A stretch of DNA of 64,000 nt, taken from assembly GCF_024139115.2 (NCBI RefSeq), contig NC_085140.1, positions 105,350,988 to 105,414,987 on the forward strand, read 5' to 3'. Source of the stretch: Armigeres subalbatus. Its lineage: Eukaryota; Arthropoda; Insecta; Diptera; Culicidae. Shown here in pieces: positions 21,354 through 31,649 of this stretch. The notes under the pieces were generated by a model, which saw nothing but the letters and a program-made list of their open reading frames with translations, did not search any database and had not been told where the DNA came from. The translations under genes were made by a program, and so were the position numbers. Numbering within the stretch: position 1 is the stretch's first letter; each line of letters begins with the position of its first letter.

Positions 21354-21559
21354 TAACACGTACCTCCCCAACCCCCATTTTACGACAAAACTCAAAATTC
21401 AAAACCATGCAGCTCAGCCAATTTCTAACGGATTTTCAAGCAATCTTCTGGAATCGATCACAAAATTCCTATAGTCTTAGGAACCGAAGTCAATTTTTTG
21501 TGCAATAGCCATAGTTCCGGATATATTCCGGGGAGTACTGGGGTTACCTCCCACCCGGA

Positions 21560-21830
21560 AAAATGGTCACTGGCAGATCGGCTTCGAAATCCATCGTGCG
21601 ACATGTCAAACTTCATGGTTTTGTAAAACAAGTACACTGGAGTACATTTCGGCAATTTTCAATCAAATTGGCCACCCTCCGGGTACTTCCAGGGCCTGGT
21701 TCCCTTGGAGAAGTGGTCAATTTTCGTTCAATCTTGAAATCCATCTTGCGACATATCAAACTTCATGATTTTGCAAAACAAGTACACTGGAGTACATTTA
21801 GGCGGTTTTCGATCGAATTGACCTCTAGGA
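21560..21830 (-). repeat. 150-bp tandem repeats, left arm
   Basis: Two units, with AGTACACTGG at 21631 and 21781, exactly 150 bases apart. Inverted relative to the right-arm array. Confidence 0.8.
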
Positions 21831-23180
21831 ATTCCTCCGGAAGTTCCTCTAGGAATTCCTCCGGAAGTTCCTCTAGGAATTCCTCCGGAAGTTCCTCTAG
21901 GAATTCCTCCGGAAGTTCCTCTAGGAATTCCTCCGGAAGTTCCTCTAGGAATTCCTCCGGAAGTTCCTCTAGGAATTCCTCCGGAAGTTCCTCTAGGAAT
22001 TCCTCCGGAAGTTCCTCTAGGAATTCCTCCGGAAGTTCCTCTAGGAATTCCTCCGGAAGTTCCTCTAGGAATTCCTCCGGAAGTTCCTCTAGGAATTCCT
22101 CCGGAAGTTCCTCTAGGAATTCCTCCGGAAGTTCCTCTAGGAGTTTCTCCAGAAGTTCCTCTAGAAATTCCTCCGAAGTTCCTCTGAAATTCCTCCGGAA
22201 GTTCCTCTAGAAATTCCTCCGGAAGTTTCTCTAGGAATTCCTCCGGAAGTTCCTCTAGAAATTCCTCCGGAAGTTCCTCTAGGAATTCCTCCGAAGTTCC
22301 TCTAGGAATTCCTCCGGAAGTTCCTCTAGGAATTCCTCCGGAAGTTCCTCTAGGAATTCCTCCGGAAGTTCCTCTAGGAATTCCTCCGGAAATTCCCTAG
22401 GAATTCCTCCGAAATTCCTCTAGGAATTCCTCCGGAAGTTCCTCTAGGAATGCCTCCGGAAGTTCCTCTAGGAATGCCTCCGGAAGTTCCTCTAGGAATG
22501 CCTCCGGAAGTTCCTCTAGGAATTCCCCCGGAAGTTCCTCTAGGAATTGCTCCTGAAGTTCCTCTAGAAATTCCCCCGGAAGTTCCTGTAGGAATTCCTC
22601 CAGAAGTTCCTCTAGGAATTCCTCCGGAAGTTCCTCTAGGAATTCCTCCGGAAGTTCCTCCAGGAATTCCTCCGGAAGTTCCTCCAGGAATTCCTCCGGA
22701 AGTTCCTCCAGGAATTCCTCCGGAAGTTCCTCCAGGAATTCCTCCGGAAGTTCCTCCAGGAATTCCTCCGGAAGTTCCTCCAGGAATTCCTCCGGAAGTT
22801 CCTCCAGGAATTCCTCCGGAAGTTCCTCCAGGAATTCCTCCGGAAGTTCCTCCAGGAATTCCTCCGGAAGTTCCTCCAGGAATTCCTCCGGAAGTTCCTC
22901 CAGGAATTCCTCCGGAAGTTCCTCCAGGAATTCCTCCGGAAGTTCCTCCAGGAATTCCTCCGGAAGTTCCTCCAGGAATTCCTCGCGAATTTCCTCCACG
23001 ACTTCCTCACGAAGTTCCTCCAGGAATTCCTCCGGAAGTTCCTCCAGGAATTCCTCCGGAAGTTCCTCCAGGAATTCCTCCGGAAGTTCCTCCAGGAATT
23101 CCTCCGGAAGTCCTCCAGGAATTCCTCCGGAAGTTCCTCCAGGAATTCCTCCGGAAGTCCTCCAGGAATTCCTGAAGGAA
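21826..23180. repeat. 24-bp minisatellite, two subfamilies
   Basis: More than 50 units, each joining GGAATTCCTCCGG and AAGTTCCTCTA. From ~22650 onward the last block is AAGTTCCTCCA instead, a sharp subfamily switch. The unit length is a multiple of three, so several frames stay open on both strands; those frames are artefacts. Every unit carries EcoRI (GAATTC) and BspEI (TCCGGA) sites. Confidence 0.92.
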
Positions 23181-23555
23181 CTTCCAGGCGAAATCCGGGA
23201 GGAGTTTCTGGAGGAACTTCCCAGAGGCACTTACGGAGGAACTTCCAGATAAATTCCTGGAGGAATTCCTGAAGGAACTTCCAGGCGAAATCCGGGAGGA
23301 TTTTCTGGAGGAACTTCCCAGAGGCACTTACGGAGGAATGTCCAAAAAAATTCTTGACGATCTTTTAAAAAATCTAGTGGAGGAACTTCTGGAAGAATTC
23401 CTTGACGAACTTTTGAAGAAATTTTGGCGCTTGAAACTGGTTCACGCCGATCCACGCCACCGCTGATCACCAACGGCGTGACGCCGCCGCCGCTGCCTGA
23501 AAATGATTTATCACGCCACTGCCGGTAAAATTTTAATCCGCGCACAGGCCTACCT
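23181..23555. repeat. Satellite edge and GC-rich insert
   Basis: A ~100-bp unit (GGAACTTCCAGGCGAAATCC ... AGAGGCACTTACGGAGGAA) occurs twice (23173-23240, 23272-23338). A GC-rich stretch at 23440-23545 (GACGCCGCCGCCGCTGCC) follows. A similar GGCGGCGGCGGCGTGGCG stretch occurs at 27440-27475. Confidence 0.5.
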
Positions 23556-23559
23556 GGAA

Positions 23560-24260
23560 GTATCCGGAGGGTGGCCAATTCGATCGAAAATCGCCGAAAT
23601 GGTCTCCAGTGTACTTGTTTTGCAAAATCATTAAGTTTGATATGTCGCAAGATGGGTTCCAAAATTGAACGAAAATTGGCCACTTCCCCAAGGGAACCAG
23701 GCCCTGGAAGTACCCGGAGGATAGCCAATTCGATCGAAAATCGCCGAAATGTACTCCAGTGTACTTGTTTTGCAAAATCATGAAGTTTGATATGTCGCAA
23801 GATGGGTTCCAAGAGCGAATGAAAATTGGCCACTTCCCAAGGGAACCAGGCCCTGGAAGTACCCGGAGGGTGGCCAATTCGATCGAAAATCGCCGAAATG
23901 TACTCCAGTGTACTTAATTTGCAAAATCATGAAGTTTGATATGTCGCAAGATGGGTTCCAAGATTGAACGAAAATTGGCCACTTCCCCAAGGGAACCAGG
24001 CCCTGGAAGTACCCGGAGGGCGGCCAATTCGATCGAAAATCGCCGAAATGTACTCCAGTGTACTTGTTTTGCAAAATCATGAAGTTTGATATGTCGCAAG
24101 ATGGGTTCCAAGAGCGAATGAAAATTGGCCACTTCCCCAAGGGAACCAGGCCCTGGAAGTACCCGGAGGGTGGCCAATTCGATCGAAAATCGCCGAAATG
24201 TACTCCAGTGTACTTGTTTTGCAAAATCATGAAGTTTGACATGTCGCACGATGGATTTCG
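23560..24260 (+). repeat. 150-bp tandem repeats, right arm
   Basis: Five units with GTGTACTT starting at 23609, 23759, 23909, 24059 and 24209, exactly 150 bases apart. Each unit contains TATGTCGCAAGATGGGTTCC or a close variant. Confidence 0.88.
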
Positions 24261-24513
24261 AAGCCGATCTGCCAGTAACCATTATTTTCGGGAGGGAGTA
24301 CTCCCCGGAATATATCCGGAACCATGGCCATTGCACAAAAATTGACCTCCGTGCCTAAAACTATAGGAATTTTGTGATCGTTTCCAGAAGATTGCTTGAA
24401 AATCCGTTAGAAATTGGCTGAGCTGCATGGTTTTGAATTTTGAGTTTTGTCGTAAAATGGGGGTTGGAGACGTACGTGTCTAATAAAATGCACCTGACAT
24501 TTTATTCAGCAAA

Positions 24514-24729
24514 TACACGCTAACTTTGACCTACTCAATGACTTAGTAAAAATGTATTGCCCTCTCTTTTCTTCCCACGGAAATTTTACTCAATGTCCGT
24601 CAAAAGCAAGACTACTCAAAACTATGAGTAGTCCTGCTTTTGATAGAAATTGAGTAAAAGTTGTGTGGAACAAAAGAGACGGTAATACAATTTTACTAAG
24701 TCACTGAGTAGATGAAAATTAGAGTGTAA
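24514..24729. mobile_element. Palindromic MITE
   Basis: Two ~95-bp arms. The left has CTACTCAATGACTTAGTAAAA, mirrored on the right as TTTTACTAAGTCACTGAGTAG. The hairpin tip is CTACTCAAAACTATGAGTAG. Non-coding. Confidence 0.7.
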
Positions 24730-25452
24730 GAAAAATGTTCTTCAGGAATTCAAGGAATTGCTCCTAGAACTTCTTCGGCAGTGCGTTCTAGAATATTTCG
24801 GTCTGAGAATATTTCAGAATTTCATTAAAAATTGTTTGGAAACTCGACTATCTTTTTTGAGATGCTTCATGAAACTCTTCAAGAAAATCCTTCAAAAATT
24901 CGAATTCCTTCAAGAAATACTTCATGCATTGATCATCATACCGGATATTCCCAGAAAAAAATCTGTCGTGAATTCTTCATGAAAGGGGAATTTACCGGAG
25001 CAGTTCCTTGAAGAATTCTCCAAAGAAATTCTCACGAGAACAAACAGAGATATTTCTGGAAGAGCTCTTGAAGGAATCTTCGCAGCTTTTCTCGTAGGTA
25101 TTTTTGAGAAAATTCTTGGAGAACTTCTATAGGAATTCTGAAGAAGTTTCTGTGGGAATTTCCGGGAAGATTCTTGGAGGATTTTTTTGAAAGAGTTCTT
25201 TGAAAAAAATTCGGAATCCTCAACAAATTTCCAGAGAATTCATTTCCAATATAATTTATTTGTCTTTCTCGACTTTCCTGGGAAATCCTTGGAGGAATTT
25301 TGAGGAAGGAATTTCTGGAATCCCAGAACAATGCGCGTGAGATTTTCTAGATCTAGATTTCACAATTTGATTTCCATAAGAAGAATTCCCGGGAGGTGGT
25401 TTTAATGGAATTCCATGTGAATTTCGGAATCAAGAAGAAATATTTGAAAGGA
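24730..25452. repeat. Highly degenerate satellite-like sequence
   Basis: A patchwork of GAATTCTT, GGAATTTC and CTTCAAGAA motifs related to the 24-bp satellite. No gene seen. Confidence 0.4.
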
Positions 25453-25456
25453 GCTT

Positions 25457-25692
25457 CCTTAGCCGTACGGTAAGTTGCGCGACTACAAAGCAAGACCATG
25501 CTGAAGGTGGCTGGGTTCAATTCCCGGTCCGGTCTTGGAAATTTTCGGTTAGAAAATTTTCTCGACTTCCTTGGGCATGAAAGTATCATCCTGGCTTCGA
25601 AACCTCGCAGTTAATAACTGTGGAAGTGCTTAATGAACACTAAGCTGCGAGGCGGCCCAGTGGGGGATGCAATGCCAATAAGAAGAAGATTT
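25457..25692 (+). mobile_element. Feilai-type tRNA-derived SINE
   Basis: Pol III A-box-like TAGCCGTACGG at 25460-25470 and B-box GGTTCAATTCC at 25514-25524. The family-typical body follows: AACCTCGCAGTTAATAACTG, GTGCTTAATGAACACTAAGC and a CCAATAAGAAGAAG tail. Compared with the copy at 42409-42694 it lacks part of the middle. Feilai is a known Aedes SINE; the identification is from recalled family features. Confidence 0.8.
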
Positions 25693-26395
25693 AAAGAGTC
25701 CTCGCGTAAATTTCTGTAGAGTTTGCGAAGAAATGTATGAAGTATTCTTAGAGAAATTCTATGAGTAATTATTTAAGAAGTTACAGGACGTCTCGAGGAT
25801 TTCTTGAGCAAATATCCTGATGCATTCATATAGGCGCTTCCGGAGAAATTCTTGATTTTTTTTAAGGAATTACAAGAAGAAATCCTAGAGGCACTTCCGG
25901 AGAAATTCCTGGAGGCACTCTAAGCTTACGGACGAATTCTTGGAGAAAATTCCAACGGAAATCCTGGAGCAACTTCCACAGGAATTATTGGAGAAACTTC
26001 CGGAGAAATTGCTGGAGAAACTTCCGGATGGATTCCTGAAGGAACTTGCGGAGGAACTCTTGGAGAAACTTCCGGAGAAATTACTGAAGAAACTTCCGGA
26101 TGGATTCCTGGAGGAACTTTCGGAGAAATTTTTGGAGAAACTTCCGGAGGAACTCCTGTAGGAACTTGTAGAGGAATTCCTGGAGGAACTTGCGGAGGAA
26201 TTTCTGAAGGAACTTGCGGAGGAATTCTTGGAGGAAATTCCGGAGGAATTCCTGGAGGAATTTCCGGAGGATTTCCTGGAGGAACTTCCGGAGGTACTCC
26301 TGGAGGAACTTCCGGAGGTACTTCTGGAGAAACTTCCGGAAGAACTCCTAGAGGAACTTCTGGAGGAACTTCCGAAGGAACTTCCGCGCGGAGAT
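25693..26395. repeat. Degenerate 24-bp satellite, opposite orientation
   Basis: Units of GGAGGAACTTCCGGAGGAATT type, increasingly regular toward 26300. This is the reverse complement of the array at 21.8-23.2 kb. Confidence 0.75.
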
Positions 26396-26438
26396 TTAGC
26401 GTGAACGTTGCCAGCTGTCTCCGTTTTCTTACACTATT

Positions 26439-26513
26439 CTTGCTTAACTTTTCAAAATGACCTAAGTAACATTTTTATTCAAATTAATTCATGAGAAAAA
26501 TGTTACTTAGGTC
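26439..26513. mobile_element. Deleted copy of the 16.5-kb palindromic MITE
   Basis: Contains TTGCTTAACTTTTCAAAATG, ACCTAAGTAACATTT and the mirrored AAATGTTACTTAGGTCC. It lacks the centre and the outer right arm. Confidence 0.55.
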
Positions 26514-26736
26514 CGTAATTATTAGGTCCGTAATTTTTTCGTAATTAATTTTTTTGTTTTTTTATGACAAAAGTCTTTGAAATGCGTAAAACGTCAAAAT
26601 CTGGTGTTATCAGAACAAAATAAATAAAAAAAATAACTTTTTGGAACTTTGGAAATTTTAAAATTGAATTTTTTTATGCCAAATGTCTTAGAAATGCATA
26701 AAACGTCGAGATCTGATGTTGACTCGAAAAAAAAAT

Positions 26737-26870
26737 CGTCGTACACTAATTACGTAAGCACTTATAGGGGGAGGGAGCGTCTGCCATATGTGTATGAGAA
26801 AAATCTTACATGGGGGGAGGGGCTGTTGAAAAACCCGGAAAATTTGATTACGTAATAAGCGTACGGCCCC
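26737..26870. mobile_element. Short MITE with ATTACGTAA ends
   Basis: Left CGTACACTAATTACGTAA and right TTACGTAATAAGCGTACG form an imperfect terminal inverted repeat around a purine-rich centre. Non-coding. Confidence 0.5.
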
Positions 26871-27829
26871 TTAGAAATGCATGAAACGTCAAAGAAATTT
26901 TCAAAGAAATTGACATTTTATGACTTAGTAATTTTTTCCAAAAAAAAAATTCTTAGCCCCAAAAAGGCATTTTTTTAAAGTCCCAATTTTCTATGTCCCA
27001 AAAGGTCATTTTTTTTTTCTCGAGAAAACATCAAATCTCGACGTTTCATGCATTTTTTAACCATTTGGAAACTTTTTATGAGGAGATGAAACTTTTGAGC
27101 GCTATTGTTCAGCTATCACCTTAAATATTGTGGTTCTAGTGGTTTCCCAACAAATAATCCTGGATGAAAACGCTACGGCGCTATGTTTTTAGCTGAAAAA
27201 GCCTATTATTAATAAAATTCATCAACTTTCAATTTCGTTAGGTCTAGACTTTAATTGGATATGAGAATAGATGCTCCCTAATTAAAAAAAAAAAGATAAT
27301 TGTCATAAGAACTTGGCTGAGAATATGTATTTCCGCCAGGAGCTAGATCAATCTAGACTTAACAGTAAAAATGCCATCGGCGTGGTGAGAAATATTCGGC
27401 GGCGTAGTCAATTTTCATATGGCCGGGCGCCGATTTATTTTCGACGGCGGCGGCGGCGTGGCGTGGTTGCGCACAGGTCTATTGTCAAATGAATCAAAAT
27501 TATCAAACAGAAGCCGCAACTCCGCAAAGGAAGTAAAGTTAGTTTTTTCTTGCAGTGATCACAAGAAACAAAAAAAAATACTTTAAACTTTGTTTAAAAT
27601 TTATTGGCCCTAATTATAAATTAATAAGAAATTAATTGCGAGTACTGTCGTGCGGGGCAACTTTGGACATTTTAAAACAAGAATTATAACGTAAATTACG
27701 ATCAAATTTGCATTATCACCATTCAGGTGTATTGTTGATAGTTGGATGAGAACTTTCTGTTTCAAATATTGTGTTTATTTCGTTTGATTTTTTTTTCAGA
27801 AAATTAAAAATTTAAAGTAGCCCCCTTAG
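26871..27829. other. No gene seen
   Basis: AT-rich sequence with recurring AAACGTC and homopolymer runs. Includes the GC-rich GGCGGCGG stretch at 27440-27475 that resembles 23490-23510 inverted. Confidence 0.3.
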
Positions 27830-27839
27830 TCAAAAGAAG

Positions 27840-29045
27840 CTTCGCACGAGTTACAAGTTACAGTTACAAGTTAAGTCAAAAAATTACAAGTACTTGTAAT
27901 TTGTGTTGCATAAAAGTGATTCGCCAACTAATAATATTAGTACTTGTATTATTAGTAAGGTTGAAATGACAAGTCTGTCAGGTTCATTTACCTGTCAAAA
28001 TTCATCCGACAGTTCACTGTCAATGCGGCGATAAATGATTTGTTTATGTTTTTCTGCAAGTTTTTGCATAGAATTCTGCGATAGATATACACGGAAAACG
28101 AATTTATTATCCTTCTCTCTTTAATGTATTGATTCAATCCGGTTTCTTGGTATTGGCATGGTATTGAAGTGATTTTCTACGAGGTTTTTATATGCGGATT
28201 TTGGGATTGACATGGGTTTCAGCTATTGCGATTTGTACTTGCGGGTTTCAATTTATGTGTTTTGCGAAACTTATGCGGATTTGGATTTTTTTTAGTCCAA
28301 TAATTGAAATTGTTGAAACTATTATGAAATTTAGTTCAAAATACTTACATAATATCGTATCAAATTTTATTAAAAATTTAAGTAGTTTTTCTTTATTTTC
28401 CATGATTGTTATCAAGAATAGGGCAGAATGCATGGCCCGACCCGAGATTGTTCAGTACAACAACTCACATTTGAATCAAGTCATTTTTAGGTAAACTAAA
28501 GTTACTAAACTTTGCTCTGGGTAATATGTTTTTACGTGGATTAAGGTAAACAACGTGGTGTTAGAAGAGTCATTTTACACTAAATTGACGTCAGCACTTA
28601 AAGTATTTCTGCTTTCTCATGAGTTTTTTGAAAAATTTCATAATTCTCAGTTTTGTATTGGAACAAGAAATTTATTCTTAGTGCATAGTATTTTACTGTA
28701 TGATAATTTAATGCACTTTGGATAATTGTTTCTTTTTATTTTAAGTCGTTAAAACAATAAAACGATGTATATTTGCTTTCCACAGCTGAAATAATAAAAT
28801 AAAAGCTACTTGTAAATTAAATTACAGCACCATTCATACTTGTAAAAGAAACTACAAGCCAACGCCAATAATTTGTACTTGTATTTTCTTTATGCAACAG
28901 TTACTTGTAAATTCCACTAATATTATAAGTGCGCTTTACTTGTAATATTAGACTTGTAATTTGATACTTGTAGATTCATTATGCAACAGAAAAATACAAG
29001 TTACAAGCTACTCTACTAATATTATTAGTAAAATTTCGATTATGT
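27840..29045. repeat. AT-rich element with TACTTGTAA motifs at both ends
   Basis: The left part (27845-27965) and right part (28795-29045) are both packed with TTACAAGT/ACTTGTAA and AATATTATTAGT in inverted relation, about 800 bp apart. This suggests the ends of one decayed inverted-repeat element. The 100-codon frame at 28192 has no recognisable content. Confidence 0.4.
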
Positions 29046-29269
29046 TACAGGCCCCTGGTCCATGAACAGGTCTAACGTATTGACGAGGCGCCTCTGTTAG
29101 AAATTTTAAAATAAACTCTGGAAAGGATTTTCCGTGGATGTGCAGAAGAATTTTCCGTTCAGAAGAATTTCTCTTTGGATTCGAAAGTATTTCTCGTGGA
29201 AATTCAATACGAATTACCCTTTGTCAATTAAGAAAATTTATCCGAGGAATGTTTTTTTTTTATGGAAAC

Positions 29270-29405
29270 TGTGCACACATACATAAAATCTACAAACAGA
29301 TTATCAGTCCGCAAGTTGTATTCCCGGGATTTATCAAGAAATTGTCGCAGCGTAAACATATGGTCCGCTGTCTTCCTTCTCAAAAACTGCTTTGATATTC
29401 GTCGA
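29270..29405 (-). pseudogene. RTE-like reverse transcriptase fragment
   Basis: Nearly matches 35780-35890, with shared AGTTGTATTCCCGGGATTTA and CTGCTTTGATATTCGTCGAC. On the minus strand this is the RT stretch around LRQFLDKSREYNL. Too short to be functional. Confidence 0.5.
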
Positions 29406-29612
29406 CAGACAGACTTTTTTTCAATTCATCAAACTGAGTCGATTTGTATATAGCACAATAGACCTTCTATAAAAAGTTCGTTTTTTGAGTGAAATGAGGG
29501 CCTTTTGGTACAACTATGTTGTACGAGAAAGGCAGAAAGTGTATCAAACATATTTTAGTTACATTACAGTAGATAGATTCATGTATTTCTTCGACTGATT
29601 AGGAATATTTGC

Positions 29613-29997
29613 ATTAGCATTAGCATTGTTACGGTGTAATTCGTAGATTGGACACTAGTGATACTCATGTTTTACTTTTGAGATCCTTATCTAGAATGCT
29701 ATCAGAAATCAAGAAGGGGAGTGGTCCTTGATTCCAGTCTTAAACAAAATAACAAAAGCATGAGGATTACTACTCCTGGCCACGCCCATCTTCACCATAA
29801 CTAAGGAGAGGCAGGAAGTGTTGATGTAGTACTTACTTAACGAGAGGCCACCGACTTAGCGACACCATAAGTACCACGGAGTTGGATAATGAGGAAGGTA
29901 ATCGTTGGGTCAGGATTTGCCTGTAGCTGGCAATGTAACCGTGGTAGATCTTACCCCGTAACACACCACGCAAAGGTGTCTACCCAGCATTACGGGT
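29613..29997 (-). mobile_element. 5'-truncated LINE/retroposon with 24-bp target duplication
   Basis: Flanked by CTTCRACTGATTAGGAATAT plus TTGC (29589-29612 and 29998-30021, one mismatch). The left end is a short ATTAGC repeat, which on the minus strand is an (AATGCT)n 3' tail. The long target duplication and tail indicate target-primed insertion. Family not identified. Confidence 0.6.
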
Positions 29998-30329
29998 CTT
30001 CAACTGATTAGGAATATTTGCCGAACATAAAGTCCATTTCGCTCGAGACTTTTGATGGCTTAAATAAGAGATTGTGCACAATTATTGTTGTTTTTGACCA
30101 CAGGCGTAACAATCAAAAGTAAGCAAGCCGTCTGGTGGCATAATTGTGGTTAGAACTTCAATATATGAAAAGATTTAAAACTATAAATGTGCTCAACCGC
30201 AGCATATTAGATTAAGGTTTGAGCCATATACCTGATCACAAAACATTTCAAAGGAGTCGATAGTGAAAATATGTTAAAACTATGAGGAAGCAATAGTTTG
30301 CTAAATTCAAGTAGTCTTCTTTCAGTTGT

Positions 30330-30961
30330 TACGCTCTAGTACTGGACTGCTGTGTTGGTGCGCGATATTCGAAACGCTTCACGGCAAAAATCGCGAATCG
30401 AAAAGGAGTTTTTTTTTATCTTTCTCCCGTCCTCCATATCTCTGCCTTCTTGTAGTCTCTTTAGTGGGATGGAGCTGGAAGTGTGAAAGGGTAGTTGAGT
30501 GGAAAAAAGGGTGAAGTGCATGACGACGGCGACGAAGACGACGGAAAGTGAAGAACAAGTTTTGGTGGGTGTGAAGAGAGTGGGAGGAGGGAGAGGAGGA
30601 CGCAGTAGTTTGGCCGTCGCATGAAGACGGGTTTTGGCCGTGGTGTTGGTGGTCGTGGCTGTCCGCCCGGTTGTCTTCAGCAGCTTCACACCGAAACTAT
30701 ACTGGACTATCGGCGCTTTTGCACGGCGACGGCTGATTTTTCGGATTTTTTTTCTTCTCTCGTCCCGTCCCGTGCGCTGGTGTTGGCTACATCTGACTGA
30801 CTGACTGCTAATAACCAGTAGCTACGGCGAGCAGCAACAGTAGCAGCGGCAGCAACACTGTTGGATCGCAGATTCGACATCGGACGATCATTGGCTCAAT
30901 TTGAATGTATGGATATGGTCGGCAGGAGGAGACAGCAGCAGAAACTGCAGTATGCTAACTG
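30330..30961 (+). other. Candidate 5' non-coding exon/promoter region
   Basis: GC- and CpG-richer than the surroundings, with GACGACGGCGACGAAGACGA and AGCAGCAACAGTAGCAGC runs typical of insect 5' UTRs. It ends in a strong donor, AACTG|GTAAGTTGTG, at 30961/30962. No long convincing frame. Two similar blocks lie at 43.5-44.6 and 56.35-57.66 kb, also plus strand. Together they could be alternative first exons of a large gene to the right. Inference only. Confidence 0.35.
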
Positions 30962-31647
30962 GTAAGTTGTGTTTAATGTATTTTTACAATTATGAAATTA
31001 TTGCTTCATTTGGTTGGATTATCTATAATTCATCATATTTGAGAATCCGTAATTGTGTAACAAGCTGCTTCAATCCAAAAAAATGTATTCTTCAACGATA
31101 ACGAATCGTATGTATTGTTCGGTCATCAACTAGAAATATGTCACTCATAAAGAATGGCAAAATATTATGGGCTGGACACAAGTGTGTGCAAGTCTTATTT
31201 CACAAAAAAAAAAAACCTGTTATATACCAGCAGCAATTTTATTAAAATAATAAAAAAATGATATTTCAAATTTGCAGAACATCTGTAAACTGTAAATGGT
31301 CGAACTCTAGCGAATTCGTTATATTTTACATAAATTTGTGATATGAGATGATTGTGTTAGTATTCCAAGGTCATCATATAAATTTCGAAGTAAACCGGAG
31401 GAATATCAAACCCATAAGAACACCGTCTATGTCTTCCGTAATTGAAGTTAACCTTGGCACGGAGACATGATAATCCGTAGTGGTTCGCTGGGTAACAAGT
31501 AACGATATAAATCTACGGTTTGCTTTGATAGACAATGGAGTTATTGAAATCCCATCTCGATCGGAGAACAAACCGCTTGTGAAATAATTTGATGATAACC
31601 CTGGAATGCTTCATTTTCTTTTGTTGGCAACATCGAATTAATTATTT
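30962..31647. other. Possible intron, no feature
   Basis: AT-rich sequence after the donor. No coding or repeat signal that I can support. Confidence 0.3.
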
Positions 31648-31649
31648 TA

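Larger units (their letters stand above)
21354..24481. repeat. Large foldback unit with 150-bp and 24-bp tandem repeats
   Basis: The outer sequences are long inverted repeats: 21354-21830 matches the reverse complement of 24481 back to ~24020, including ACCCCCATTTTACGAC and TTCCGGATATATTCCGG. Inside each arm are 150-bp repeats (two left, five right). The centre is a 24-bp minisatellite. No transposase is visible. It resembles a foldback-type element or an inverted satellite block. Confidence 0.7.

Noticed and set aside
21826..23180. CRISPR-like array
   Set aside because: Direct 24-bp repeats have no spacers, and the genome is eukaryotic.
22397..23330. Long frames (ELPEEFLE and PPEVPPGI repeats) on both strands
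   Set aside because: The 24-bp minisatellite unit is a multiple of three without stops in several frames; the frames mirror the repeat, not selection.
25457..25530. tRNA gene
   Set aside because: A and B boxes are present but there is no cloverleaf or acceptor stem; the body and tail are those of a Feilai SINE. The same applies to 42600-42694.
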